From Dyadobacter sp. CY312 (lineage in GTDB: Bacteria; Bacteroidota; Bacteroidia; Cytophagales; Spirosomataceae), in assembly GCF_021390535.1 (NCBI RefSeq), contig NZ_JAJUXG010000005.1, positions 248,001-312,000 on the forward strand: 64,000 nt of DNA. The letters are read 5' to 3'. The first letter of the stretch is position 1. Each line of letters begins with the position of its first letter. Below, piece after piece: positions 17,967 to 28,000 of this stretch. Under the pieces are notes generated by a model that worked only from the letters and a program-made list of their open reading frames with translations, was not told where the DNA came from and ran no database searches. The translations under genes were made by a program, and so were the position numbers.

Positions 17967-18027
17967 ATAGCCCCGGATGCGAATCCGGGGCTATTAAGAC
18001 AAACATCCACCAACCCTGAAAGGGTTG
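17967..18027. repeat. Two-hairpin intergenic repeat element
   Basis: ATAGCCCCGGAT pairs with ATCCGGGGCTAT (17967-17994), then CAACCCT pairs with AGGGTTG (18011-18027). Such paired palindromes recur between genes of many Bacteroidota. It lies between two convergent genes and could also terminate both transcripts. Confidence 0.65.
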
Positions 18028-18096
18028 AGCAACATAGATTTTGTGTAGAAAATAGTGACGATTGTTATTCGAAATTTACAACCGCATCCCCAAAAT

Positions 18097-19650
18097 CTAC
18101 TTCCCTATAACCGTTACAATACTCCTTCCACCAACTTTTACAGTCGATGTGGCAGCCGAGATTTCCAATGGCGCCATATCACTGGAAGCAGAGGTTTGGT
18201 AGGCATTTTTTAGTGAGAATCCGGTTTTGGATGATTTTACTACCACTTCCTTTGCAGCAGAACCAGCGTTGATAATCACGCTCACTATATCTCCATTCGT
18301 ATTTGTGTAAGAAGAAATCAAGAGGTCATTATCCGTGCGATCAGCTGTTATTTCCGTCCGGATAGCACCCGGGCGTATGAAGCGACTGTATTGTCCAAGC
18401 GCCCATAGCATTTTGGACGATTGGTAGTTTCCGTCGGTTTTATTTTTATCAATGTAAACCAGACCGTCTTTGTAGTCATACGGGGAAACAGCGATCCACC
18501 AATGCCATGCAGACGCGTTTGCATTAACCAGATCGTTGTGAATCACTTTGGCAACATACAATCCAGGATCAATACCCAGATCTTTGCCGTTGCCATTGAT
18601 GTCGCCATCGTTATCACCCAGGATGCAATATTCCGACATCCAATATTTCAGTCCGGCATTTTTCACGGTTTCAGCAAGTTTGGTTCTTTTTTCAACCGCG
18701 GTCCGGTAGGGTGATGTGGTGAAATAGCTATGACCCGAAATGGACTTGGAAAGGTTTGGCAAATCGCCTACATAGTTGGACGAAGACTTGTCAAAGAAGG
18801 CAAATATCTGATTCTGGCGTTCCTGTTTGTTAAATTCGGAATACAGATATTCAATTTGACCTGCTTCCGCAATATCGATTTTGGTATTCAGGTTTTGTTT
18901 GATCAGCGCGGCACTCAATGATTTTGTGATTTGAGCAATTTCATTGTTATAGTAGGGTGTTCCTTCCTGCCCGCCGTCGCTCCAATCCCACTGCGGCTCA
19001 TTCACCGGACTTACATGATTGAAGGTGATTCCTGTTTTTTGTTTTACGCCGCTGATCACATCGGCGAGGTAGTTGGCAAACTTTGGAAATTCACTTGGTG
19101 CAAGGTTGGTTTTGCCATTGTTGGCGTATCCTTTCTTGTTGATGGTGAAGTTCACAGGAGGACTATTTGGAAAAGCCAGGAATTCATTTACTCCGCGTTC
19201 TTTTGCAGCATTCAAAAACCAGACCTGACCAGCCTGTTTGTTCCAGTTGTAGGTTCCGTCCTCGTTCAGGAATGATTCGGCTCTGCGCCATTCGTCACCA
19301 ATACCGCTGCCGCTTCCCTGTTCGGCGGTGCCACCGCCAATATTGAACCGCCATAGCGAAAGTCCTATTCCTTTTGGCTGACCGTTTGGCAACAAATCCT
19401 GACTGAAAAGTAGGTCGGCAATGGCATTTTTCTTGGCATCGGGCCAGTTACCAACAAATTGGCAAGCCCAGGCATCCGAGGCTCCGAAATGGTCAATAGA
19501 CTGAAATGTCTTACCAGGATTGATAGTAAGTGTTAAAGGTTTTTCTGCTTCTGTTTGCTTAACAGGAGTTTCATTGGCCTTGCAGGAACTGAACGAAGCC
19601 AGCAGAAAAGAAAATGTTATTGTTTTGAAAAGTGTATTTTGTGAAGGCAT
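18097..19650 (-). CDS. GH30-family glycoside hydrolase, lipoprotein (endo-beta-1,6-galactanase type)
   Basis: 517 residues with a lipoprotein signal (LLASFSSCKA). The fold is a (beta/alpha)8 barrel plus a short C-terminal beta sandwich (ending TSTVKVGGRSIVTVIGK). IDHFGASDAWACQFVGNWP opens the barrel; the acid/base Glu is in VSPVNEPQWDWSDGGQEG (about residue 220) and the nucleophile Glu in KYWMSEYCILGDNDGD (about residue 339). This arrangement fits GH30 subfamilies near the endo-beta-1,6-galactanases, but xylan- or glucan-active members cannot be excluded. It is downstream of a susD-susC pair on the same strand and probably degrades the glycan that they import. Confidence 0.85.
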   Translation of the reverse strand: MPSQNTLFKTITFSFLLASFSSCKANETPVKQTEAEKPLTLTINPGKTFQSIDHFGASDAWACQFVGNWPDAKKNAIADLLFSQDLLPNGQPKGIGLSLWRFNIGGGTAEQGSGSGIGDEWRRAESFLNEDGTYNWNKQAGQVWFLNAAKERGVNEFLAFPNSPPVNFTINKKGYANNGKTNLAPSEFPKFANYLADVISGVKQKTGITFNHVSPVNEPQWDWSDGGQEGTPYYNNEIAQITKSLSAALIKQNLNTKIDIAEAGQIEYLYSEFNKQERQNQIFAFFDKSSSNYVGDLPNLSKSISGHSYFTTSPYRTAVEKRTKLAETVKNAGLKYWMSEYCILGDNDGDINGNGKDLGIDPGLYVAKVIHNDLVNANASAWHWWIAVSPYDYKDGLVYIDKNKTDGNYQSSKMLWALGQYSRFIRPGAIRTEITADRTDNDLLISSYTNTNGDIVSVIINAGSAAKEVVVKSSKTGFSLKNAYQTSASSDMAPLEISAATSTVKVGGRSIVTVIGK

Positions 19651-19714
19651 GGGTTGGGTAGGGGTTAAGTTTTTTGGCGAGCAAAAAGGCGTATAATCGT
19701 TGCATAATCACGAA

Positions 19715-19800
19715 TCGTTCCTACGGAACGAATGATTTGTACATGTTGTCATTCTACCGACAAGTCGTCCCGACAGGGACGATTCGTGGATGGCCGGCAG
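19715..19800. repeat. REP-like palindromic repeat upstream of the GH30 gene
   Basis: TCGTTCCTACGGAACGA forms one palindrome (19715-19731); CTACCGACAAGTCGTCCCGA then GGGACGATTCGTGGATGG contains a second (CGTCCC to GGGACG, 19766-19781). This is a familiar type of dispersed intergenic repeat in Bacteroidota. It separates the GH30 gene from the susCD terminator. Confidence 0.65.
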
Positions 19801-19841
19801 TGAGTGATTTCTATTGATCTTTTTAATTAACAGGTTCTTAA

Positions 19842-19887
19842 AAAGAAACAGCCCTCTTCCCAAATACGGGAAAAGGGCTGTTTCTTT
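19842..19887 (-). terminator. Strong terminator after susD (minus strand)
   Basis: AAAGAAACAGCCCT pairs perfectly with AGGGCTGTTTCTTT; on the minus strand a T-rich tail follows. It begins five bases beyond the susD stop. Confidence 0.88.
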
Positions 19888-19891
19888 GATA

Positions 19892-21574
19892 TTAATACCC
19901 CTGATTCTGTTTAAGCTTGTTATTGGAAGCCTGAATTTCCGCGCGGGGAATTGGCAGCCAGTACTGCTTCTCAACGAAGCTTTTACCTGTAAGCGCTTCT
20001 TTTTTCTTGTAAGTGAAGGCTGTTCCGCTTTTCGCAATTTCGATACCATATGCAGGAACGTTTTCCTTATCCGGAGCGATTTTCCAACGACGTACATCAT
20101 AGAAACGGTGCTCCTCAAAGGCAAGCTCAATACGGCGTTCGTTCTGGATACGAAGACGCATTTGTGCTTGTGTAAGTCCGGCTGGCAAAGCAGGCAGGTT
20201 TACACCCACACGCTGGCGAACTGCATTAATGGCTGCGTAAACAGTTGCATCAGGTCCCGAGGCTTCGTTTTGTGCTTCTGCATAGTTAAGCAAGATCTCA
20301 GCATAGCGGAAATAAATCCAGGTCTGCGTTCCTGCTACATCCCATGGGTTGTCGATAGGCAGGTTGTCATTCATGAATTTTTTAAGATAATATCCTGTCT
20401 TGGAAGTATTCCAGTTCGAAGGACCATCTTTGCTGTCTTTTCCACCCGGTGTGAAAGTCTCGATCGTACTGTTTCTGTACGGCGCGCCGTTGTACAAAAT
20501 GGTTGCGTAGAAACGTGGGTCACGGTTTCTGTATGGATTCGCTGCATCATAAGTCGTGTTGGCATCAGTTATTCTGGTACCATCCATCATTTCATAGTCA
20601 TCCACCAAATTCTGCAAAGGAACATTTCCGCCCCAGGCGTTGTAGCTGTTAGGACCATTTGCAATTTCGAGACATACATGGCGCGCTCCGATTGCATAGA
20701 TTCTTCCAAAAATAATTTCTGAATTGTCCGTCGTAGTGAACAAGTTACCGTATCCGCCTGTGTACAGATTGTATTTGTTCAGATCCATAACCGCCTTGGC
20801 AGCAGCAGCAGCCTGTGCCCAGGTAGCAGCACTGTTGTAAAGCGGGCTGGCTCCGTAAAGCAAAATTCTCGATTTCAGTGCCATGGCAGCACCTTTGGTC
20901 GCACGGCCCAGTTTCCACACATTATTGTCGTTAGAAGCAGGCAAAAGAGCTGTTGCTTCGTCAAGTTGCGCAGCTACGTAGTCAATTCCTGCTTTAAGGT
21001 CGGCACGGTTGAACAGATCCTGGCTTGTTAAATCATCGCTGATTTCGGTAACCTTGTCGCCCATAAGCACCACTTGCCCGTAGTTACGGATCAGATCATG
21101 GTAACGGAACGCACGGATAAACTGCAATTCACCTTTCAGCATTCTCTTTTTGCCTTCGCTCATTGGTACTTTGTCCAGGTTCGCGAGCGCATAATTCACC
21201 TCACGGATGCTGCGGTAGCTTCTTCCCCAAAGTGTTCCGGCAATACCGGTGTTTTCAGGAGCGATCTGTCCGCGTTGTACAAGCCAGGTATTATCGTCAT
21301 TATTGTAAATAGACTCATCCGTCAGGGATGACCACATCGCATATTCAAATCCTCGTCCGAAACCTGGTAATGTTCCCTCAGCTTCTTTGTCGGTAAGCCT
21401 GGTACCCATGTAACGGTTGATAACGTAAGCCTCAAACAAAACGGAGTCAGAGGTAATAGAGGCATCAGATACACGGTCGGTTGGTATTACGTCCAGGAAG
21501 TTTTCCTGGCATGAAACCATAAATAGTGACGCGGCAAGGGCTGATGCAACGGTGATATTTTTTATATACTTCAT
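19892..21574 (-). CDS. SusD/RagB-family nutrient-binding outer membrane lipoprotein
   Basis: 560 residues. Lipoprotein signal with SLFMVSCQENFLDVIP (Cys at about 22). SusD features: TDRVSDASITSDSVLFEAY early, GELQFIRAFRYHDLIRNYGQ in the TPR section, NERRIELAFEEHRFYDVRRW and YWLPIPRAEIQASNNKLKQ at the end. It pairs with the SusC ten bases upstream and lies in the hybrid-regulator locus, so it probably binds the same plant-type polysaccharide as the enzymes nearby. Confidence 0.95.
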   Translation of the reverse strand: MKYIKNITVASALAASLFMVSCQENFLDVIPTDRVSDASITSDSVLFEAYVINRYMGTRLTDKEAEGTLPGFGRGFEYAMWSSLTDESIYNNDDNTWLVQRGQIAPENTGIAGTLWGRSYRSIREVNYALANLDKVPMSEGKKRMLKGELQFIRAFRYHDLIRNYGQVVLMGDKVTEISDDLTSQDLFNRADLKAGIDYVAAQLDEATALLPASNDNNVWKLGRATKGAAMALKSRILLYGASPLYNSAATWAQAAAAAKAVMDLNKYNLYTGGYGNLFTTTDNSEIIFGRIYAIGARHVCLEIANGPNSYNAWGGNVPLQNLVDDYEMMDGTRITDANTTYDAANPYRNRDPRFYATILYNGAPYRNSTIETFTPGGKDSKDGPSNWNTSKTGYYLKKFMNDNLPIDNPWDVAGTQTWIYFRYAEILLNYAEAQNEASGPDATVYAAINAVRQRVGVNLPALPAGLTQAQMRLRIQNERRIELAFEEHRFYDVRRWKIAPDKENVPAYGIEIAKSGTAFTYKKKEALTGKSFVEKQYWLPIPRAEIQASNNKLKQNQGY

Positions 21575-21584
21575 ATTGATTCTT

Positions 21585-24500
21585 TTAAAACTTGATGTTC
21601 ACTCCAAGGTTCATGATACGCTGCTGCGGATAAAACTGTCCGCTTCCCTGGCTTCCTTCCGGATCATAATCTTTCACACCTGTGATGGTGAAAAGGTTAA
21701 ACGCACTTGCATACACTCTCAAAGAAGATATTTTGAGTTTGGACAACGCCGTTTGAGGAAGCGTATATCCAAATTCTACGTTTTTAAGACGGATGAACGA
21801 AGCGTTGTTCAACCAGAAGTCGTTCTGATTCAAACCGCCATTGATGGAAGAAGAAGCGCGGGTATCTGCACGAGGGAAAGATCCTTCTGTGTTCGACGGG
21901 CTCCATCTGTTATCAGCCCAGGTGCTGTAAAAGTTACCAACCTGACCAGATTCCGGAAGAACATACTGGCTCACCATACCTTGTCCTGCTAACACAACTG
22001 CAATATCAAAAGCTTTGTAACCTCCGTTGAACGTAACACCGTAGGTAAGCAATGGTACGTTACCATATTCAGTTCTTACTTTATCATCAGCAGTGATTTT
22101 GCCGTCTCCGTTGTAATCTTCAAAGATCAAATCACCAAGCTGTGCGCCTTGCAGGTGAGGATACTCGTCAAGATCGGATTGTGTACGGTAAATTCCGATC
22201 GCTTTGTATAACAAATAAGTATAAAGCGGACCGCCTGTTTCTCTTTGGTAATCCAATGCACCTGCCGCCTCATCTTTGAAGATGATCTTGCTTTTCGCGT
22301 AAGTAATGTTTCCCGAGATGTTGTATCTGAAATTACCGGAATGACTGTATCCCAAAGTAGCTTCAAAACCTGCGTTATTAACTTTTCCAAGGTTTTCGTC
22401 CGGTACCAATGGGGTGTTGGTATCAGTTTTATGAGGATTTACAATACCCGTTGTGTTTGGAATGGATGCATTTCTTGATGCAAGAATATCCGAACGTTTC
22501 TGGTTGAAATAGATCAACTCAATGTTGAAGTTTTTCAGGAATATAGCGTTCAGACCGATATCCATTTTCTTGGAAGTTTCCCAGGTAATGTTCGGGTTGG
22601 CCAGTTTAGTAAGGTCAATACCAGAAGTAATCACCTGCGAACCTGTTACATACTGATTTACAAAAGAGTAGTTGTTGTAGAACTGGAATTGTCCCACGTT
22701 ATCGTTACCCAATGATCCGTAAGAAGCACGGAATTTAAGATCATCGATGAAACGTACGCTGTTTTTAAACCAGTCTTCCTCCGAAATACGGTATCCGGCA
22801 GAAACCGAAGGGAAGAAACCATACTGTTTTCCTTTCGGGAAAATGGAAGAACCGTCTACGCGTGCCTGTACTTCGGCCAGGTATTTCTCATTGAAATCGT
22901 AAGCAAAACGACCGATAAAGCTTTTTCTGGTAAAGTTGTAGCTGCTTCCGCTGTTGTTCTTATCCGTTGCAGCTGCACCACCCTGAGACAATTCAGGTGT
23001 AACGGTGGTTGGGAAATTGATACGGTTGGCATCGAAAGTGATCTCGTTCCTCTTGTTTTGCTCGTAAGCCACAAAAGTATTGATGTTATGCCCACCGAAA
23101 CTTTTCAGATAGTTCAAACGGATGTTCTGGGTGATGTTGGTCAGGTTAACCTGCTTTTGATACAGAGAAGCTTTTCCAGCCGAACCACCTGTTACCACCT
23201 GCGAATAAGCATCGGTATTTTTGTTGTAGTTGTAAAGCGTGTATGGCACACCAAAGTTTTTGGTGAAGTTGAACGACTTATCTACTGAGTAGAAACCATC
23301 TACAGACAAACCACTCAGGAACGGCAGGTTGTAGCTGGCTCTCAAAATACCATTGAAAATAGAAACGGGGTTACTGTTTGTACCTCCGATATTTGTTCCC
23401 AATACAGCCGGATTCGCGTTTTCTACTCCAGTTGAATAATTTCCATTAGGATAACGGTCGATTACAGTAGGGTAGGCGCGGTAGATAGACCGGAAGGTGT
23501 TCTCTGCCGACGATGCCGGAAATACTCTGTTTTCCTGGCGTCCGTTTAGTCCGAGACTAACTTTGAAATCCTTCGTAATGTTGGCATCAATGTTCGAACG
23601 GAAGTTGTATTGCTTGTATTTCGTTGCCGAATTTTTGTAAAGCGCATCCTGGTAAATTGTACCCAATGAAACATAGTATTTCACATTGTCGGTTCCACCA
23701 TTGATGCTCAAATTGTGCTGGTTTTGAAGTGCAACGTTTTTCAACGCCACTTTTTGCCAGTCGGTATTTGGGTAGTTAATCGGATCTGAACCGTTTCTGA
23801 ATTTCTCGATTTCCTCTGCAGAATAGAACTGGTTCATTCCGCCTGTCGGGTTGTTGTAATAATCGATTTCATTCAAAATCGTCCCAAATGTTGCAGCATC
23901 AGCCATTTTAGGCAAACGAGTTGCCGAGGAGAAGCCCTGGTTAAAGCTGTATGAAATTACAGGTTTGCCAGTTGTTCCGCGTTTGGTAGTAACCAATATT
24001 ACACCATTTGCAGCACGGCTACCGTATACAGCCGCAGATGCATCTTTCAGGATCGAAATACTTTCGATGTCGTTTGGGTCAAGACGATCCATGCCGCCAA
24101 CTTGTCCCGGAATTCCGTCTACAACGATCAGAACGTCATTATTGCCGGTTGAAGCAAAACCACGAATGGTATAGGTCGATCCGTCATAACCAGGTTCACC
24201 ACCACGGTTGTTGGCTACAAAACCCGAGAAACGACCTGCAAGTGAGTTGGAAAGGTTAGGCTGAGGACTTTTTACAATGTCAGCACCTTTTACCTCCGAA
24301 ACCGATCCCGTAAGTGTTGCCTTCTTTTGCGTACCATAACCTACCACTACAACTTCGTCGAGTAGCTTGTTGTTAGGAACCAGTTTCACATCCACAAGGC
24401 TGCGGTTGCCTACCGCAACTTCCTGCGCAATGAAGCCAATGTAAGTGTAAACAAGGGTTCCGCTGCCGTCTGGCAAGTTAAGTGAGTATTTACCGTCAAC

Positions 24501-24716
24501 ATCCGTAGTTGTTCCGGTTGACGACCCTTTCAGGATCACACTCGCTCCCGGAAGTCCTTCGCCATCTTCGGAAGTTACAACGCCTTTTACTGTAAATGTT
24601 TGTCCATAAGAGAAAATGGAAAGCGTCAGAAGCAGCATGGTCAGCAGCCCGGTCGCCCTTATTTTCCCGCCGGATAGCCGGAACAATAAAGCGTTTTTAT
24701 GAAAAACTTTTTTCAT
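21585..24716 (-). CDS. SusC/RagA-family TonB-dependent outer membrane transporter
   Basis: 1043 residues. The signal peptide is long (cleavage near SIFSYGQ, about 39). A carboxypeptidase-like domain follows (VKGVVTSEDGEGLPGASVIL), then LDEVVVVGYGTQKKATLTGSV, the plug (VVDGIPGQVGGMDRLDPNDI) and the barrel ending in RIMNLGVNIKF. There is no STN domain, so it is a plain importer, unlike the transporter at 11216. Its promoter region has a -7 element and two 11-base direct repeats, and the hybrid two-component regulator gene is directly upstream on the same strand. Confidence 0.96.
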   Translation of the reverse strand: MKKVFHKNALLFRLSGGKIRATGLLTMLLLTLSIFSYGQTFTVKGVVTSEDGEGLPGASVILKGSSTGTTTDVDGKYSLNLPDGSGTLVYTYIGFIAQEVAVGNRSLVDVKLVPNNKLLDEVVVVGYGTQKKATLTGSVSEVKGADIVKSPQPNLSNSLAGRFSGFVANNRGGEPGYDGSTYTIRGFASTGNNDVLIVVDGIPGQVGGMDRLDPNDIESISILKDASAAVYGSRAANGVILVTTKRGTTGKPVISYSFNQGFSSATRLPKMADAATFGTILNEIDYYNNPTGGMNQFYSAEEIEKFRNGSDPINYPNTDWQKVALKNVALQNQHNLSINGGTDNVKYYVSLGTIYQDALYKNSATKYKQYNFRSNIDANITKDFKVSLGLNGRQENRVFPASSAENTFRSIYRAYPTVIDRYPNGNYSTGVENANPAVLGTNIGGTNSNPVSIFNGILRASYNLPFLSGLSVDGFYSVDKSFNFTKNFGVPYTLYNYNKNTDAYSQVVTGGSAGKASLYQKQVNLTNITQNIRLNYLKSFGGHNINTFVAYEQNKRNEITFDANRINFPTTVTPELSQGGAAATDKNNSGSSYNFTRKSFIGRFAYDFNEKYLAEVQARVDGSSIFPKGKQYGFFPSVSAGYRISEEDWFKNSVRFIDDLKFRASYGSLGNDNVGQFQFYNNYSFVNQYVTGSQVITSGIDLTKLANPNITWETSKKMDIGLNAIFLKNFNIELIYFNQKRSDILASRNASIPNTTGIVNPHKTDTNTPLVPDENLGKVNNAGFEATLGYSHSGNFRYNISGNITYAKSKIIFKDEAAGALDYQRETGGPLYTYLLYKAIGIYRTQSDLDEYPHLQGAQLGDLIFEDYNGDGKITADDKVRTEYGNVPLLTYGVTFNGGYKAFDIAVVLAGQGMVSQYVLPESGQVGNFYSTWADNRWSPSNTEGSFPRADTRASSSINGGLNQNDFWLNNASFIRLKNVEFGYTLPQTALSKLKISSLRVYASAFNLFTITGVKDYDPEGSQGSGQFYPQQRIMNLGVNIKF

Positions 24717-24874
24717 ACATTAATAAAATTTGGTAGGTAAATAATTGGCTTCATGATCAGTGATAAAACTTCCGGTTGTAGCTCTTTAAACTGACAAGAA
24801 GAGGTGAAAATGACCTCAATCTTGGAATATTACCAGTAGCCAAAAAGCGTTCCGGGTTTTATAAACTGATCAAC

Positions 24875-24882
24875 CAAAAGTA
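24875..24882 (-). promoter_or_regulatory. -7 promoter element of the PUL susC
   Basis: On the minus strand TACTTTTG matches TAnnTTTG. It lies about 160 bases before the susC ATG, leaving a long untranslated leader. No good -33 sequence is present, which fits an activator-dependent promoter. Confidence 0.6.
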
Positions 24883-24902
24883 GGATTATTTAAATGTAGC
24901 AG

Positions 24903-24935
24903 AGAGGGGGTATTTTCACATTAAAGAGGGGGTAT
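24903..24935 (-). promoter_or_regulatory. Two direct repeats, probable operator of the hybrid regulator
   Basis: The 11-mer AGAGGGGGTAT (ATACCCCCTCT on the minus strand) occurs at 24903-24913 and again at 24925-24935, exactly 22 bases or two helical turns apart. The first copy covers the -33 position of the susC promoter. Direct repeats with this phasing suit a dimeric AraC-type activator such as the hybrid regulator encoded next door. The link to that protein is inference. Confidence 0.6.
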
Positions 24936-24942
24936 ATCAATA

Positions 24943-24975
24943 AAAATGCCTGATTTTATTAGAATCAGGCATTTT
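24943..24975 (-). terminator. Terminator of the hybrid regulator gene
   Basis: AAAATGCCTGATT pairs with AATCAGGCATTTT around a 7-base loop; on the minus strand T residues follow. It lies 37 bases beyond the regulator's stop and separates it from the susC promoter. Confidence 0.82.
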
Positions 24976-25011
24976 GAACTAAACATATTTCAAAAAATGG
25001 ATACAAAAGCA

Positions 25012-28000
25012 TCACTTAGATTTGAAAATATCCTTGTTGAGCGCGTGTTGCTCATGAAACGGTTTTCTGTATTTCTTTATATATTCAGACGGTTTCATAC
25101 CAAACAAAACAGTGAACTGTTCCCTGAAATATTTGATGTCGTTGATACCTACCTGATAGGCCGTTTCCAGGATGGTGGTGTCGGTACTGATCAGTATTTC
25201 GGCTGCCCTTCTCAGCCTGATGAACCTGATAAAGCTGTTGGTAGACTGCCCGGAAATAGACTTGATCCGGTTGTATAAAGTAGAGTGGCTCATGCCTATT
25301 TCTGAGGCCAGAACCTTGATGTTAAAATCGGAATCGGTGATGTGGCTTTCCACAATGGCGATGCAGCGCTGAAGAAACTCTTTATACTCAGCCGAGATCT
25401 TGAAATCGCCGGACTGGAGTGTAATCTCGTTGTAAAAGTATTTCTGAAGGTCGTTCCGGTTTTTGAGAATGGATGCTACCCTTGCCACGAGCAGATCTTT
25501 ATCAAACGGCTTGCTGATGTAGTCGTCGGCGCCGCCCTCAATACCTTTAAGTTTGGATTCCTGAGAGGAACTCGCCGTTAACAGTACCAGCGGAATGTGG
25601 CTCACAGCAAGGTCTTCTTTCATTCTGGAACACATTTCTATACCAGACATTCCATCCATCATTACATCGCTGAGCACAATATCAGGGGCATGTTTCCTAA
25701 TCAGCTCTAAGCCCTGTTCGCCACTATTGGCTTCTATCAGCTTGTATTTTTCCCTGAACATGTCGATCAGGTACTTCCGCATCTCTGAGTCGTCGTCCAC
25801 GATCAGCATGGTAGCCGATTGCGTATTGAGCTCTTCAAGTACTGGTTTAACGGTATCTTCCTGCTGACGGCTTTGGAAGCCCACAGAGTCGGGCATGGTC
25901 AGTTCTTCCAGAAAAACCGATGTGTGATGTGTTGGCTTTACGGCCAGCTCTCCCGTTTTTAGCGTGGGATGATTTTTCCAGAGCAGAATCCGGAAGGTGG
26001 TTCCCTGCTCCGGCGTGGATTGATAGGTAAGCTCACCTGCGTGATTTTGTACAAATGTTTTTGCCAGAAACAGTCCGATGCCAAAACCACCTTTGGAAAG
26101 TGACTGCTTGTCGGGATACTGGTTAAAAACGGAGAATATCTTGTCTCCGGCGTCTTGTGGAATACCAATTCCGGTGTCTTCTACAAGAATTTCCACCTGT
26201 TTATTTAACTCAGATAGCTTCACAGTAACGCGGCCTTTTTCGGGGGTGAATTTCAATGCATTGGAAATCAGGTTGAACAGTGCAATTTCCAGTTTTTCGA
26301 GATCGGCTGTGATTTCGATATCTGCATTGTCGCAAATAAATTCATAACGTATATTTTTTTGCTCTGCCTGATAAACAAAACATTGAAATACATCGTTGAT
26401 CAAAGTCGGTAAATGATGGACACCCAGGTTCAGGTCATCTTGTTTCTGATCGGCTTTTCTGAAAAGCAAAAGCTGATCTACCAGACTCAGGAGCCTTTTG
26501 GCATTGCGATGAATGATGTTCAGATTTGCCGGGTCGTGCTGCCCTTCTTTTTGAAGCAGCTCTTTTACAGGGTTGATGATCAGGGTAAGCGGTGTGCGGA
26601 ACTCGTGGGAGATGTTGGTGAAATAAGAGATTTTGCGCTCATTCAGTTCTTTTTCTTTTTGGGTTTCGAAATGCGCCAGCTGTATTTCGTATTTGAGCTC
26701 AGCTTGTCTGCTTTTATATTTCTGATAGTAATAGATCACCGCTGCGGCAATGCCGATATACAACAGATAAGCCCACCAGGTCTGATACCAGGGCGGGAGA
26801 ATGCGCACATTCAGGCTGCTGTACTGGTCAAACCAAAGTCCATCCTGATTGGAAGCTTTTACCTTAAAAACATAATCACCCGGCGGCAGGTACCTATATG
26901 TGGCGGCACGCTCGTTCTGAACAAAGTTCCAGTCTTTATCAAGTCCTTCAAGTTTGTAAGCAAAACTACCTTTTTCGGGAAAAGGATAGTTCAGGGCCGT
27001 GTACTGGATTGTAAAAACAGACTGGTCGGGTTGCAGTGTGATTTGTGTCTGATCACCAATTTGCTCATCCAGTATAATATTACCGTTCTGCTCACTTCCG
27101 ATCTCTATCGTTTTCCCAAACAGCTCTATGCCCGTCACCAACACTTCCGGTTTGTATTTTGAAGTCACGATTTGCTGCGGATAAAACAAATTCCAACCTT
27201 CTGTGCCGCCGAAGCAAATGTATTTCCCTTTCTCATTATACAAGGTCGAACCGGGATTGAACTGCCCCGATTGCAGACCATCGCTCTGGTCAAAGTTTTC
27301 TATTTTATTTCCGGAAAGATCAATGCGTGAGAGTCCCTTGTTTGTGCTCAGCCATATTTTCTCGCCGCTCTCCGGTTGAATCGCATTGATCACGTTATTG
27401 GCCAGTCCGTTTTTCTCGGAGTAAAGCTTCGCAGTCTTTTTTTTGATGTCAAACAGCAGCAGTCCGTTTCCTTCCGAGCCAACAAACAATCTGTTGCGGG
27501 CGTCCATATAAAGTGAAAGAATGATTCGGTTGGAAAGGTGAAAACCATTTTGCGCGCTGTTAAAAAACTGCGTGAACCGCATGGTTTGCTGGTTGAGGTA
27601 ATTGAGCCCGCCACCGTATGTCCCTATCCACAAATTTCCCTTTCCATCTTGCGTAATGGCTCTGACGTCGTTACTGTTTATACTGCTGTTTGATGGTATG
27701 AATTGGGTGAATTTCTCTGTTTTTCGATCCATACGGGCCAGCCCGCCACCGTTGGTACCTACCCAGATCTGTTTTTTTGAATCTTCAAAAATCACACGTA
27801 CATCATTCGCAGGCAGGCTTTCGGGGTCTCCGTTTTTGTGAGCATAATGTATGAACGAATCGGTCGCCTTGTTGTAAAGGAACAGTCCCTGCGAGTAAGT
27901 GCCAAACCAAAGGTTATCGCCAGCATCTCTGTAAGCAGCTATTACCGCACCGTCGGTGATACTTCCTTTCCGTCCGTCAGCAGAATAATGTTTGATCACC

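Noticed and set aside
26413..27162. 249-codon frame antisense to the hybrid regulator
   Set aside because: Runs opposite to strongly conserved kinase and Y_Y_Y segments and reads as unpatterned sequence.
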